DNA from: Microbulbifer hydrolyticus
GTDB lineage: Bacteria > Pseudomonadota > Gammaproteobacteria > Pseudomonadales > Cellvibrionaceae
Direction: 5' to 3'
NCBI RefSeq assembly: GCF_009931115.1
Contig: NZ_CP047491.1
Location: 1,811,501-1,875,500, forward strand
Length of the DNA: 64,000 nucleotides
The translations under genes were made by a program, and so were the position numbers. The notes under the pieces were generated by a model, which saw only the letters and a list, made by a program, of their open reading frames with translations, was not told the DNA's origin and ran no database searches. Positions 8,985 through 17,968 of this stretch are shown in pieces. Position 1 is the first letter of the stretch, and the number at the start of each line of letters is the position of its first letter.

Positions 8985-10184
8985 GTGGAATTTCTCAGTG
9001 AATATGGACTGTTTCTGGCAAAGGTGGTGACCATTGTTGTGGCGCTGCTGGTGGTGATCGGGATTATTGTTGCCAACAGGGCGCACATGAAAGACCGGCA
9101 GCCGGGACATATCGCGGTGACACACCTGAATGACCGTTACGAGGATATGAAAGAAGCGCTGCTTGAGGCAGTCATGGACGATGCGGACTATGCCGAACGT
9201 AAAAAGCAGCTGGAAAAGGACCGCAAAGCAGAGGCGAAAGCCCATGCAAAAAAACGCAAGGCCGAACTGAAGGCGCAGGCCAAGGCGCGAAAGGAAAACA
9301 AACATTCTGACACCGGTAATCCCCGGGAAGTGAAGGCGCTGGAGCAGGCCGAAGCTGACGCAGAGGCCGGTGCAGCGCCGGATTCAACCGTCGCCGAGAG
9401 CGATATGGACAAGTCCGACACCCGCAAGCGGCTGTTTGTCGTGCACTTTGATGGCGATATTAAAGCCAGTGCACTGTCGAACCTGCGTGAGGAAATTACC
9501 GCGATTTTGCAGGTAGCCCATAAAGACGACGAAGTCGTCGTCAGTCTCGAGAGTCCGGGCGGGATGGTTGCCAATTACGGGCTGGCCGCAAGCCAATTGG
9601 CGCGGGTGCGCAGTGCCGGTGTCAAATTGACGATTGCGGTCGATAAAGTCGCTGCCAGTGGCGGCTACATGATGGCCTGCGTGGCAGACCGTATTCTGGC
9701 CGCGCCCTTCGCTATGCTCGGCTCCATCGGGGTAGTTGCGCAACTGCCAAACTTCCACCGGCTGTTGCAGCGTAACGATGTGGATTTTGAGCTGTTTACC
9801 GCTGGGGAATACAAACGCACCGTCACCATGTTTGGAGAAAACACGGCGGAAGGGAAAGAGAAATTCCAGAGTGACCTGGAAGAGATCCATACACTGTTCC
9901 AGCACTTTGTCTCCGAATATCGTCCACAACTGGATATCGCAAAAGTGGCTACCGGCGAAGTGTGGTTTGGTCAGCGCGCTCTCGATCTCGCGCTGGTGGA
10001 CGAGCTCAAAACCTCGGACGAGTACCTGACGTCCCGCGCGCAAAACGCAGACCTGTACCAGGTGGAGTACAAAGAGCGACAGAACATTGCCAAGAAAATT
10101 GGTTTTGCCACTCAGTCTGGTATCGAGAGCGCGCTCGCGCGATTGTTTTCCCGGCTGGCGGCCTGGCGCCATCAGGCACAGTAA
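8985..10184 (+). CDS. sohB: Inner-membrane protease SohB (signal peptide peptidase-like, S49)
   Basis: SohB is a Ser-Lys protease of the inner membrane, related to SppA. The 399-residue product is longer than E. coli SohB (about 350). Residues 10-33 form one membrane anchor. Residues about 60-140 are an Ala/Lys/Glu-rich, probably coiled-coil insertion. The S49 domain follows, with VAASGGYMMACVADRI carrying the catalytic Ser and GEYKRTVTMFGENT the probable catalytic Lys. It starts at GTG 8985 after GGGGG. The charged insertion, partly at the periplasm/cytoplasm border, is the unusual feature. Confidence 0.9.
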   Translation: MEFLSEYGLFLAKVVTIVVALLVVIGIIVANRAHMKDRQPGHIAVTHLNDRYEDMKEALLEAVMDDADYAERKKQLEKDRKAEAKAHAKKRKAELKAQAKARKENKHSDTGNPREVKALEQAEADAEAGAAPDSTVAESDMDKSDTRKRLFVVHFDGDIKASALSNLREEITAILQVAHKDDEVVVSLESPGGMVANYGLAASQLARVRSAGVKLTIAVDKVAASGGYMMACVADRILAAPFAMLGSIGVVAQLPNFHRLLQRNDVDFELFTAGEYKRTVTMFGENTAEGKEKFQSDLEEIHTLFQHFVSEYRPQLDIAKVATGEVWFGQRALDLALVDELKTSDEYLTSRAQNADLYQVEYKERQNIAKKIGFATQSGIESALARLFSRLAAWRHQAQ

Positions 10185-10231
10185 GTTCACGGGATAGAGT
10201 CCATCGAAGTGCATCGGCTAATGGAATAGTT

Positions 10232-11236
10232 ATGTCTGACAACACATTTCGCGCAGTGCTGGTAGAGGAGGTTGCCACGGGTAAATACGATCAATCGATT
10301 GTTACCCGCGGGCCTGCCGACTTGCCAGCAAACGCCGTTCGAATTGGCGTCTCTCACTCCGCCCTGAACTACAAAGACGCCTTGTCAGCGTTCGGTAACC
10401 GCGCGGTCACCAGGGAGTATCCGCATACCCCGGGTATCGATGCTGTGGGCACGGTGCTCACAGACGACAGCGAGCGATTTACCCCGGGTGATCGGGTTAT
10501 CGTGACCGGCTATGACCTTGGGATGAATACGTCCGGAGGGCTCGCCGAGCAGATATCAGTGCCGGCTGAATGGGTGGCGCCGCTTCCTGAGGGACTTTCG
10601 CCGCGTGAGGCCATGATTCTCGGTACGGCAGGACTCACGGCGGCCCTGTGTGTTGAGAAATTACTGGAGGCCGGTGCGCGCCCCGAAGATGGCGAGGTTC
10701 TGGTGACCGGTGCCACCGGAGGCGTCGGTTCTATCGCGGTGGCGCTGTTGGGCAAGTTAGGCTTCAAGGTGGCTGCGGTCACTGGCAAGCTCGAGTCCGC
10801 GGAATTCCTCACCAGCCTGGGGGCATGGAAGGTGCTCGACCGGGAAACCCTGGCCCCGTTTGCTGACAAGGCCATTGCCAAGCCTCTATGGGCCTGGGCG
10901 GTGGATACGGTTGGCGGCGAGACACTCTTTAATGTCATCAAGTGCCTGAAGTATGGCGGCGGTGTCGCTGCCTGTGGTATGGCTTCTGGTTCCCAGTTCC
11001 AGGCCAATGTATTTCCCTTTATTCTCCGCGGCATCAGTCTCCTTGGCGTCGATAGTGTCGAGTTACCACTGCAGAAGAAATCAGACGTGTGGGAAAAACT
11101 TGCCGGTGAGTGGTACATCGGAGAGCAGCTGGACAAAATCGCTGAAGATATCTCACTCGATCAGGCGCCAGAGTTTCTCGCTCGCCTGCATCGCGGACAC
11201 GGTATCGGACGCTATGTTGTGGATATGGCCAGGTAA
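10232..11236 (+). CDS. acuI: Acrylyl-CoA reductase AcuI/YhdH (quinone oxidoreductase superfamily)
   Basis: This NADPH-dependent medium-chain reductase reduces the toxic electrophile acryloyl-CoA to propionyl-CoA. In marine bacteria it protects against DMSP-derived acrylate. The 334-residue product begins MSDNTFRAVLVEE and carries the GroES-like N-terminal domain. The Rossmann motif VTGATGGVGSIAVALLGKLG lies near residues 150-170. It lacks the zinc cysteines of alcohol dehydrogenases, as expected. ATG 10232 gives the family's length; an upstream frame continuing into sohB is judged a shadow. The physiological substrate in this organism is inferred. Confidence 0.88.
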   Translation: MSDNTFRAVLVEEVATGKYDQSIVTRGPADLPANAVRIGVSHSALNYKDALSAFGNRAVTREYPHTPGIDAVGTVLTDDSERFTPGDRVIVTGYDLGMNTSGGLAEQISVPAEWVAPLPEGLSPREAMILGTAGLTAALCVEKLLEAGARPEDGEVLVTGATGGVGSIAVALLGKLGFKVAAVTGKLESAEFLTSLGAWKVLDRETLAPFADKAIAKPLWAWAVDTVGGETLFNVIKCLKYGGGVAACGMASGSQFQANVFPFILRGISLLGVDSVELPLQKKSDVWEKLAGEWYIGEQLDKIAEDISLDQAPEFLARLHRGHGIGRYVVDMAR

Positions 11237-11241
11237 GGCTT

Positions 11242-11331
11242 TTGGTTAAATTCTTGTGGCTGTGCGTGGTTCTGGCCTTAGTTGCGTGCGGGGGTAGCAG
11301 TATCGAGCAGCCATATTGCCTGCTATGCTGA
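11242..11331 (+). CDS. Possible 29-residue lipoprotein (micro-lipoprotein or remnant)
   Basis: Five bases after the acuI stop, a TTG-initiated frame encodes MVKFLWLCVVLALVAC, a textbook lipoprotein signal with lipobox LVAC. A 14-residue mature peptide rich in Gly, Ser and Cys follows, ending in a TGA. AAGG lies only three bases before the TTG, which is short. It may be a genuine tiny lipoprotein co-transcribed with acuI, or the start of a longer lipoprotein gene cut by decay. There is no visible continuation in other frames that I trust. Confidence 0.4.
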   Translation: MVKFLWLCVVLALVACGGSSIEQPYCLLC

Positions 11332-11436
11332 GCTACAGTGCTGAATTAGCCACAATAATCTTCGATGGGATGGGCTGCTCGAAATATGAGCGAAATTGAA
11401 ATGCCATCCCGGTTTTTGTCGATCTGGTAGCAAGCT

Positions 11437-12699
11437 TTGTCGGTAAACATTCCGCCTCCCTCTCAAATAGTCGATGCCGGCGCACTGGTGCTGTCGGGCG
11501 GTGGCGCGCGTGCCGCCTATCAGGTTGGTGTGCTCAAGGCCCTGGCTGAACTGACCCCGGATACGGAATCACACCCGTTTAAAATCATCTGCGGCACCTC
11601 CGCTGGAGCGGTGAATGCACTGCTTCTGGCTACGCACCCCGGCACTTTCAAGGAGGCCGTGGCGCGCCTGTGCGATCTGTGGATGGGGCTCACGGTTGAC
11701 CAGATATATTGCAGTAACTGGAGCAGCTTGCTCGGTAACGTTCTGACCATTTCGCGCTCTTTTTTCAATCACGGCGTTGCCCGCCGCAAGCCCCTGGCGC
11801 TGTTGGACAATGGGCCACTGCGCGAGTTGGTGAGCGAGGTGATCCCGTTTGCGAACATCCAGCGCAACATTGATGAGGGATGGCTGCGGGCCGTCAGTGT
11901 CAATGCGATGTCCTACAGCGAGGGCGAATCAGTCAGCTTTTTCCAGGGAAGTGATGATCTGCTGGAGTGGCGGCGGTTTCGCCGGTGCGGAGAGAGAACG
12001 CAGCTTACGGTCGAACACCTGATGGCTTCCGCTGCCATTCCGACATTGTTCCCGTCGGTGAAAATCGGGGAAGATTATTTCGGCGATGGCGCCGTGCGGC
12101 AACTGGCGCCGATCAGTCCCGCGCTGCACCTTGGAGCCTCGCGGGTATTTGTGGTGGGGGTGTCAGACAACCGTTCTCCGGTTCACTGGGGCAAGCGCCG
12201 CAAAGTGGCGAAGCACTCACCGTCGCTGGCACAAATAGGCGGGCAGTTGTTCAACGCAGCGTTTATCGACAGTTTGGAAGGAGATCTTGAGCACCTCGAC
12301 AGGGTCAATTTACTGCTGGACTCTGTAGAAGATAAGGTGCTCCCGGGGCTTGCACCGCTTCGTGCGGTTGAATCCGCAGTGATCGAACCCAGCCAAAGCC
12401 TGGATCGTATCGCCGGGCGCAAGGTTCGCTACCTGCCACCAGCACTGCGCTGGCTGTTTCGATCTACCGGGGCCACTACGTCCGGAGGCGGCGCTTCAGC
12501 TGCCAGTTACCTCTTGTTTGAAAAGCCCTATCTGGGCGAGCTTATGGAGTTGGGCTATCAGGATGCCATGTGGGAGCAGGAAAAATTACGCGATTTCCTT
12601 CGCCCCCGCACGCAACTGGTTCAGGCGCAACAGAAAGGTCTATTTGGAATCCGGGTTAAACCGGCAACGGAAGCAAAAGATGGCAACACATCCTCATAA
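11437..12699 (+). CDS. Patatin-like phospholipase
   Basis: This is a lipid acyl hydrolase with a Ser-Asp dyad. The 420-residue product has the oxyanion motif LSGGGARAAYQVGVLKAL near residues 18-35, the nucleophile motif GTSAG near 52-56, and the dyad Asp in GDGAVRQLAP near 213. The C-terminal 100 residues are not recognised. An in-frame TAG at 11428-11430 forces initiation in the following few codons; TTG 11437 is the only standard option. No strong ribosome-binding site is visible. The last 20 bases overlap the next gene, so the two are translationally coupled. Confidence 0.85.
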   Translation: MSVNIPPPSQIVDAGALVLSGGGARAAYQVGVLKALAELTPDTESHPFKIICGTSAGAVNALLLATHPGTFKEAVARLCDLWMGLTVDQIYCSNWSSLLGNVLTISRSFFNHGVARRKPLALLDNGPLRELVSEVIPFANIQRNIDEGWLRAVSVNAMSYSEGESVSFFQGSDDLLEWRRFRRCGERTQLTVEHLMASAAIPTLFPSVKIGEDYFGDGAVRQLAPISPALHLGASRVFVVGVSDNRSPVHWGKRRKVAKHSPSLAQIGGQLFNAAFIDSLEGDLEHLDRVNLLLDSVEDKVLPGLAPLRAVESAVIEPSQSLDRIAGRKVRYLPPALRWLFRSTGATTSGGGASAASYLLFEKPYLGELMELGYQDAMWEQEKLRDFLRPRTQLVQAQQKGLFGIRVKPATEAKDGNTSS

Positions 12700-13378
12700 A
12701 CCGATTCTCAACTTCCGCGGGGTTGTTTTGCGGACACTGGCGATAAGTGTGGCTGCTACGCTGGCCGCTTGTAGTGGTCAGGGGATGAAGGAGGCAGTCG
12801 ACGAGCCGGGCTTACGCAAGCAGAATCAGAGTGAATACCGCCAGTTGCTGGAAGAAGCCTACCAGCTTAGTTTCACCCTGGATTTTGATCGCCTGCGCAA
12901 GGCCTATGTACAATCCTCCGAGTACAACCCTTATGGTGGCGTAAAACTGGAGGGATTACCGGAGGCCTATAGCTCGGTGGAGAGCGCGGATTTTGATGGC
13001 TGCCTGCGCAATGTGGATCGGGTGCTCAAATACAATTATATGAGCCTGGAGGCACATATGATTGGTGTCGTGTGCAGCGGGCAGGCGGGAGAATTTGAGC
13101 GCGAAGACCTTCATCGATATATGGTAGAGGGGTTAATGACCTCTATTGAAAATAGTGGCGATGGAAAGTCTCAGGAAAGTGCCTTCCAGACGATCAGTAC
13201 ATCCGAGCTGCGGGGCTTTGTTCGCCTTAAGGGGCTTCAGGTTCTGGACCAGTCTATCGTCTACGATAAGCAGGGCATCTACGACAAAATGCAGGTGCGA
13301 GACCCTGAGTCGGGCGAAGAGTACCCGCTGTTTTTCAATGTCAGTCAGCAGTTCGCGCAGGGTTCCGAGGGAGAGTAA
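12680..13378 (+). CDS. Lipoprotein with DUF4919-like domain
   Basis: The 232-residue product has an N-terminal signal with lipobox LAAC near Cys34, placing it in the envelope. The mature part (LDFDRLRKAYVQSSEYNPYGG, then a DFDGCL-type segment and several tetratricopeptide-like helices) resembles DUF4919 proteins, whose function is unknown. ATG 12680 overlaps the phospholipase stop by 20 bases. Two mature cysteines (in FDGCLRN and GVVCSGQ) might form a disulfide. The end of the gene is built into a terminator stem. The pairing with a patatin suggests a lipid or envelope role, which is inference. Confidence 0.72.
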   Translation: MATHPHKPILNFRGVVLRTLAISVAATLAACSGQGMKEAVDEPGLRKQNQSEYRQLLEEAYQLSFTLDFDRLRKAYVQSSEYNPYGGVKLEGLPEAYSSVESADFDGCLRNVDRVLKYNYMSLEAHMIGVVCSGQAGEFEREDLHRYMVEGLMTSIENSGDGKSQESAFQTISTSELRGFVRLKGLQVLDQSIVYDKQGIYDKMQVRDPESGEEYPLFFNVSQQFAQGSEGE

Positions 13379-13392
13379 AACTCTCCCTTTTT
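13368..13392. terminator. Terminator formed by the last codons of the lipoprotein gene
   Basis: AGGGAGAGT-AAA-ACTCTCCCT is a perfect 9-bp stem with a 3-base loop, followed by T5. The stop codon TAA (13376-13378) is inside the stem and loop. The T-tract overlaps the stop of the convergent helicase gene. It serves the rightward transcript. Confidence 0.88.
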
Positions 13393-15646
13393 ACATCAGG
13401 AATTGTGTGAGTTTTTCCCAGTCGAAGCGGCGCGTCCTGCGATCGCTGAACAGTATCTCTACTTTTGAATCCTCCCATTTGGTCACCCGGCCATAGCCCA
13501 GCTTTTGGTGCCGGACACTTTCCCCCAATTGCGGCTTGCGCAGAGCCGCACGCGGTGCATTGATATCCGGGTTGTACTCGCAGGCGGCAAGGTACCGCAG
13601 CGCCAGACGAGTTATCGGTACCTGCGTGGTTATATTGTGCGGACGCTCGCGCAACGTCTCGCCCAATAAGTTGCTGAGTGGCAGGTGCATTTCGTCGAGG
13701 AACAATGAGGGCTTCTGTTCAAGGTCCGGACTGCTTGTGTCTTGCTGTGTACTTTCTGTTGGTGGTGTAAGCAGATACAACTGTTTTTTCGCGCGGGTCA
13801 TGGCCACATACATAAGGCGACGCTCACTCTCCGTGGATGCCGGGGTCGAGAAGTCCCTTTGTGGTTGATAGGGCATGTTGTGTACCGTCAGGGACGGAAT
13901 GATGACCTGATCCCACTCAAGGCCTTTGGCCTGGTGCATGGTGGTGATCTGGATTGTGTCGGTGGGTTTGGCGTTAGTGCTATCGCTGCGGCTTTGTTGC
14001 TGGTGCTGCAGCTGAAGCTGCTGGAGGTGTTCCAGTGTTTCTCGCGGTGGCAGGCGCAACTGGTCCAGATACTGGCAGAATGCCAGAATGGTCTGCTGCT
14101 TTTCCTCGGCCTGCTGACGATTGAAGGCGTCCTCCCCGATGCCGCTCAGGTAGTCCAGCTCGCCGAGCTGCCGGCGTAGTAGCTCGCCACCGTGGCCGCG
14201 CCACTTTTCTATCTGCTGCAACAGTTCTGCGCGCTGCCGCAGGCGTTTGACCTGGGGTTGGCTCAGCGATTCCGGGATCAGTTTGAGCAATTGCTTCCCC
14301 CAGCCTTTTTCATATTGGCCGAGCCGCTCGCACATCGGTTCGAGTACCGCTCGCGGAATCCGGATATGCGGGGCGGTCAGCCATTCATACAGCCCCTGAG
14401 TCCGGCGCTTGCTCGATTGCTCGGCAAAGCGGCCAGCGGCAATATTCAGGCTCCAGAAAAGCGGCCGCAGTTCGCGCCGGGAAAGCACTGTATTGCGGTT
14501 ACCGGACCGGTAGGGAATATTGTGTGCCAGTAGTGCCAGCTCCAGCGGTGCGGCCAGTGACCACAGGCGTACCAGGATTGCCATCTCACCGAGCGACTTG
14601 CCCTGCTGTTGGCAGCGGCGCACATGCTCCACCAGCCATTTGCCTTCATTGCCGGTGTTTACCTGTTGCAAGTGAGTTTTGGCTTGCGGGTTGCCGGAAA
14701 CACAAAAAACATCGGCACGCTCACGATTGTTTTGAATGAAGTGATTGGCGGCCAGCGAGAGGCTGTGGCCGTAGCGGAAGGTGCGGCTCAGTTGATATAC
14801 GTTGGACGGGGGGAAGTCGCCGTCAAAAAGGCGCAGCAAGAATTCCGGCCGCGACCCGCGCCACTCGTAAATCGTCTGGTCCGGGTCGCCGATAGCGATC
14901 ACATTACCGGATTTTCCATGAAGAATACGCAACAGGTAATGTTGCACTTCATTGATGTCCTGATACTCGTCTACCAGAATATCCTCGTAAAATCCGCCAT
15001 ATTGCTGCGCGATTTCAGGCTGCTGGCTGAAGACGATCGCCGGGTCGTAAATCAAGTCAGCGTAGGTAACCGCATTCCGTGCGCGCCGCCAGTCTTCAAA
15101 GTGGCGAAAGACCTTCAGGAAGTACATGTATTCATCGCCGAGCTTGAGCCGCTGGAATGCACTCAGGTCACCGCTGAGAACGGTTTTTGTGTAGTCGATG
15201 AAAAACTCGGCAGCCTCGGTTTCGGACTGCTTCCGTGCACGGATCTCTTCAATCTCAGCCGGGGATGCACAGGCTTCAATCGCTTTCCAGATCTGCAGTT
15301 GAACCACCGATTGGGGCAGGGGGGTAAGGTCCGCTCGCTCGATTTGACCGCGGGCAATCATGCGCTGGTAAAGCTGAAAACCGAGGCTGTGGAAGGTGTT
15401 GACGCGCGGCACCTGGCTTCCGCAAAGGTCTGCAAGACGCAGGGCGAAGTCATCTTTTGCACTGCGGTTGTACATCAGTACCAGCATTCGCTGGGGAGCG
15501 ATGCCGGCCTCCAGCCGGTTCTTGATGTAGTGGAGCAGCGCGGTGGTCTTGCCGGAGCCGGCTACCGCAATGATTTTCGCGTGCCCCCCGGCATGGTTGG
15601 CTATGGCCTGCTGCTCTTCCGTGAGATTGGACTCTTTGCCTGACAT
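13391..15646 (-). CDS. UvrD/Rep-type superfamily 1 ATP-dependent DNA helicase
   Basis: This is a DNA-unwinding ATPase of the UvrD-like branch. The 751-residue product shows Walker A (AVAGSGKTTALL near 29-40), motif II DEYQDIN, motif III GDPDQTIYEWRGS, and the late motifs MHQAKGLEWDQV and YVAMTRAKKQLYLL. The C-terminal segment RHQKLGYGRVTKWED matches the tail domain of PcrA/UvrD that contacts RNA polymerase or partners. It is not UvrD or Rep itself by overall sequence, as far as I can judge; it may be a repair accessory helicase. The ATG is at 15646. It stands alone between convergent and co-directional neighbours. Confidence 0.88.
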   Translation of the reverse strand: MSGKESNLTEEQQAIANHAGGHAKIIAVAGSGKTTALLHYIKNRLEAGIAPQRMLVLMYNRSAKDDFALRLADLCGSQVPRVNTFHSLGFQLYQRMIARGQIERADLTPLPQSVVQLQIWKAIEACASPAEIEEIRARKQSETEAAEFFIDYTKTVLSGDLSAFQRLKLGDEYMYFLKVFRHFEDWRRARNAVTYADLIYDPAIVFSQQPEIAQQYGGFYEDILVDEYQDINEVQHYLLRILHGKSGNVIAIGDPDQTIYEWRGSRPEFLLRLFDGDFPPSNVYQLSRTFRYGHSLSLAANHFIQNNRERADVFCVSGNPQAKTHLQQVNTGNEGKWLVEHVRRCQQQGKSLGEMAILVRLWSLAAPLELALLAHNIPYRSGNRNTVLSRRELRPLFWSLNIAAGRFAEQSSKRRTQGLYEWLTAPHIRIPRAVLEPMCERLGQYEKGWGKQLLKLIPESLSQPQVKRLRQRAELLQQIEKWRGHGGELLRRQLGELDYLSGIGEDAFNRQQAEEKQQTILAFCQYLDQLRLPPRETLEHLQQLQLQHQQQSRSDSTNAKPTDTIQITTMHQAKGLEWDQVIIPSLTVHNMPYQPQRDFSTPASTESERRLMYVAMTRAKKQLYLLTPPTESTQQDTSSPDLEQKPSLFLDEMHLPLSNLLGETLRERPHNITTQVPITRLALRYLAACEYNPDINAPRAALRKPQLGESVRHQKLGYGRVTKWEDSKVEILFSDRRTRRFDWEKLTQFLM

Positions 15647-15714
15647 GAAAACTCTGCGTCACCTGAGTAAAACACTGTATATATTGCCAGTGTTGGGCCC
15701 GTGCGTACAGGAGT

Positions 15715-17448
15715 TTACGCTGGCTCCTGTTCCGGGGGTGGGTCTTCCTCCCCTTGCTGCAACGCAAGTTCCGCAATATAGGATGAGAGAAATATTCGCC
15801 CGGTAAGTTTTTCCAGAAGCTTGGAGCGGCTCAGGCGGTCGAGAACCGGACCTTTCACCTCGGAAAGATGAAGGCGGATACTGCGGCTTTGCAGGTCCTT
15901 ATTGATCTGCTGCAGGCGCTCCAGCGCAGTGCCGTCGATACGGCTGACCGAAGACAGAATAAGGACCAGTTCGCGAGTTGCGGGGTGCCGTTTGAGCTCG
16001 CTCAAAAGGCGGTCTTCTACGGCGCTGATATTGCTGAAGAAAAGGCTTTCGTCGATTCTTAAAAACAGGATGTCATTGTGTGTTTCTACATCGTGGCGCA
16101 GGACATTGCGGAAGTGCTCGGTACCTGGTACGCGCCCTACAACCGCGATATGCGGCCGACTGCTGCGCCAGATCAGGGTGGCAAAGGAGAGACCGATACC
16201 GAGTGCGATTCCCGCTTCCACACCAAACAGTAATACCCCGGCAAAGGTGCACGACATGGCGATGCCGTCGGTGCGGTCGTAGCGCCAGTTGTGAATGAAT
16301 CCGCGAAAATCAAACAGGCTGGCTGCGGCAACAATGATGATGGCCGCCAGCACGGTCAGTGGCAGCTCGCTGAACATTCCGGTCAGGAACAGAAGCACAG
16401 GTACCATTACCAGTGCGGCGAGCACGCCGGCCAGTGGCGATGCGGCGCCGGCCTCGGCATTGACGGCGGTGCGCGAAAAGCTGCCGGCGACGGGCAGGCC
16501 GCCGGATAGTGCACTTGTCACGTTGGCAGCACCCAGTCCCAGCAGTTCACCATCGGCGTTCAGGCGCTCGCCACGGCGTGCAGCCACAGCCTGCGCAATG
16601 GAAAGGCTTTCCACAAAGGTCAGCAGGGCGATTATCAGGGCCGGCAACAGGAGCCGATAGACCAGCGCTCCGTTCCATTCGGGTATCACTACTTCTGGCA
16701 GCCCCGATGGAATTTCTCCGACAATATCCAGCTTGTCGCCGAGCCTGAGCCAGTGCACAAGGGCAATAGAGCACAGTACAAGCAGCATCGGCATCAGTCT
16801 CGCCGCGAGGCGCGCGAACTGTTTCGGCGTGCCCAGCCGGAACAACAGCATTGGCAGCCATATGCGGCTAAAGATTAACAGCAGAGCAGTGGCGACCCCG
16901 AAGATCATTGTCGGCAGGTGTGCATCGGGCAGATGCTCGATCACGTGAACCAGTTTCACCGAGGCGGTCTTGCCATCGGCTTCGATACCGAGCAGGGCAG
17001 GTAGCTGGCCGACGATAATTAACGCGGCAGCACCGGAAACGAAGCCACTGATCACCGGATGGCTGAGCAGGTTGGAAAGAGTGCCGAGCTTGAATAGCCC
17101 CATGGTAAACAGAAACAGGCCACTCAATAGCGTGAGTACGATGGCAGCACCGATGTATTCCGGGCTGCCCATCACGGCTATAGGTGAGAGCGCTGAAACC
17201 GTCATCAGGGAGAGGACGGCGGCGGGACCTACCGACATGGCGCTGCTGCTGCCAAACACCGCGTAAGCAATGAGTGGCACCAGACTGGCGTAGAGCCCGA
17301 CATACGGTGGCAGGCCTGCCAGCAATGCGTAGGCAAGCCCCTGGGGTACCAGCAGCATGCCGGAAACCAGTGCCGCAGTAATGTCGGAAGGCAACCATTG
17401 GCGGCGGTAGTTTCTAAGCCATTTTGGGATCAGTCGGTGTGCCCGCAT
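15715..17448 (-). CDS. SulP-family anion transporter with C-terminal STAS domain (first copy)
   Basis: This is an inner-membrane anion permease, probably for sulfate, thiosulfate or bicarbonate. The 577-residue product has the Sulfate_transp core, with the GLAYALLAGLPPYVGLYAS signature near residues 38-58 and about 12 hydrophobic segments. The STAS domain occupies the last 120 residues, where ILILSSVSRIDGTALERL carries the conserved loop. ATG 17448 is chosen over an adjacent GTG. It is the last gene of a leftward run bigR-yedE-yedE-sulP, separated from the yedE gene by a 12-bp inverted repeat. It is clearly paralogous to the SulP at 20227. The cluster suggests export or uptake of sulfur oxyanions made by sulfide oxidation. 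Confidence 0.88.
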   Translation of the reverse strand: MRAHRLIPKWLRNYRRQWLPSDITAALVSGMLLVPQGLAYALLAGLPPYVGLYASLVPLIAYAVFGSSSAMSVGPAAVLSLMTVSALSPIAVMGSPEYIGAAIVLTLLSGLFLFTMGLFKLGTLSNLLSHPVISGFVSGAAALIIVGQLPALLGIEADGKTASVKLVHVIEHLPDAHLPTMIFGVATALLLIFSRIWLPMLLFRLGTPKQFARLAARLMPMLLVLCSIALVHWLRLGDKLDIVGEIPSGLPEVVIPEWNGALVYRLLLPALIIALLTFVESLSIAQAVAARRGERLNADGELLGLGAANVTSALSGGLPVAGSFSRTAVNAEAGAASPLAGVLAALVMVPVLLFLTGMFSELPLTVLAAIIIVAAASLFDFRGFIHNWRYDRTDGIAMSCTFAGVLLFGVEAGIALGIGLSFATLIWRSSRPHIAVVGRVPGTEHFRNVLRHDVETHNDILFLRIDESLFFSNISAVEDRLLSELKRHPATRELVLILSSVSRIDGTALERLQQINKDLQSRSIRLHLSEVKGPVLDRLSRSKLLEKLTGRIFLSSYIAELALQQGEEDPPPEQEPA

Positions 17449-17463
17449 CACTTGTACAGTCGT

Positions 17464-17506
17464 GTACCAGAGGCTGAATGGGTTCCAACAGGATAGCCTC
17501 TGGTAC
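17464..17506. repeat. 12-bp inverted repeat between yedE and sulP
   Basis: GTACCAGAGGCT and AGCCTCTGGTAC are perfectly complementary across a 19-base loop. There is no T-tract. It may act as an intercistronic stabiliser or attenuator that lowers sulP expression relative to the upstream channel genes. Confidence 0.5.
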
Positions 17507-17541
17507 CGGCGCGGGGCCAGCGATCAGCCAGAATGGTCCGA

Positions 17542-17964
17542 TTAGCTGCGTAAGCTCTCGAGCCAGCGGAAGGCGAGCATGCCGGCGACCATGGACGCTG
17601 TAAAGACCAGCGCGCCGGTTTTCAGTGCGCCGCTTGCCACAATGCCGGGGCCGGGGCAGAAACCCGCCAGCCCCCAGCCGATTCCGAAAACCAGACTGCC
17701 GAGAATCAGGCGCTTGTCGAGGTTGCGCTTGCTGGGGAGGTTGATCTCGCCGCCCAGCACCGCAGTCTTGCGCTTCTTCGCAAGCATGAATGCGGGTAGC
17801 CCGACAGCGATTGCCCCGCCCATCACCAGAGCCAGAGAGGGGTCCCAGGCACCAAAGAGGTCGAGAAAGCCGAGTACTTTTTCCGGGTTGGCCATGCCGG
17901 AGAGCAATAGCCCGAAACTGAAAATCAGCCCGGATACGAAGGCAGAAAGGGATACTTTATTCAT
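17542..17964 (-). CDS. YeeE/YedE-family membrane protein (DUF6691), half-channel B
   Basis: This 140-residue inner-membrane protein has four hydrophobic segments. The YeeE/YedE fold is known to conduct thiosulfate or related sulfur species. The signature GLAGFCPGPGIVASGALKTGA near residues 98-118 places a Cys in a membrane loop, typical of these channels. ATG 17964 begins MNKVSLSAFVSGL; a longer frame overlapping the upstream gene is discounted. It starts four bases after the paired gene, so both are in one operon, and the pair together equals one full-length YeeE. Direction and substrate of transport are inferred. Confidence 0.87.
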   Translation of the reverse strand: MNKVSLSAFVSGLIFSFGLLLSGMANPEKVLGFLDLFGAWDPSLALVMGGAIAVGLPAFMLAKKRKTAVLGGEINLPSKRNLDKRLILGSLVFGIGWGLAGFCPGPGIVASGALKTGALVFTASMVAGMLAFRWLESLRS

Positions 17965-17968
17965 CGTC

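Noticed and set aside
12518-12679. A longer version of the DUF4919-like lipoprotein starting inside the phospholipase gene
   Set aside because: The extra 54 residues would precede the lipoprotein signal and destroy its N-terminal position. ATG 12680 gives a normal signal peptide.
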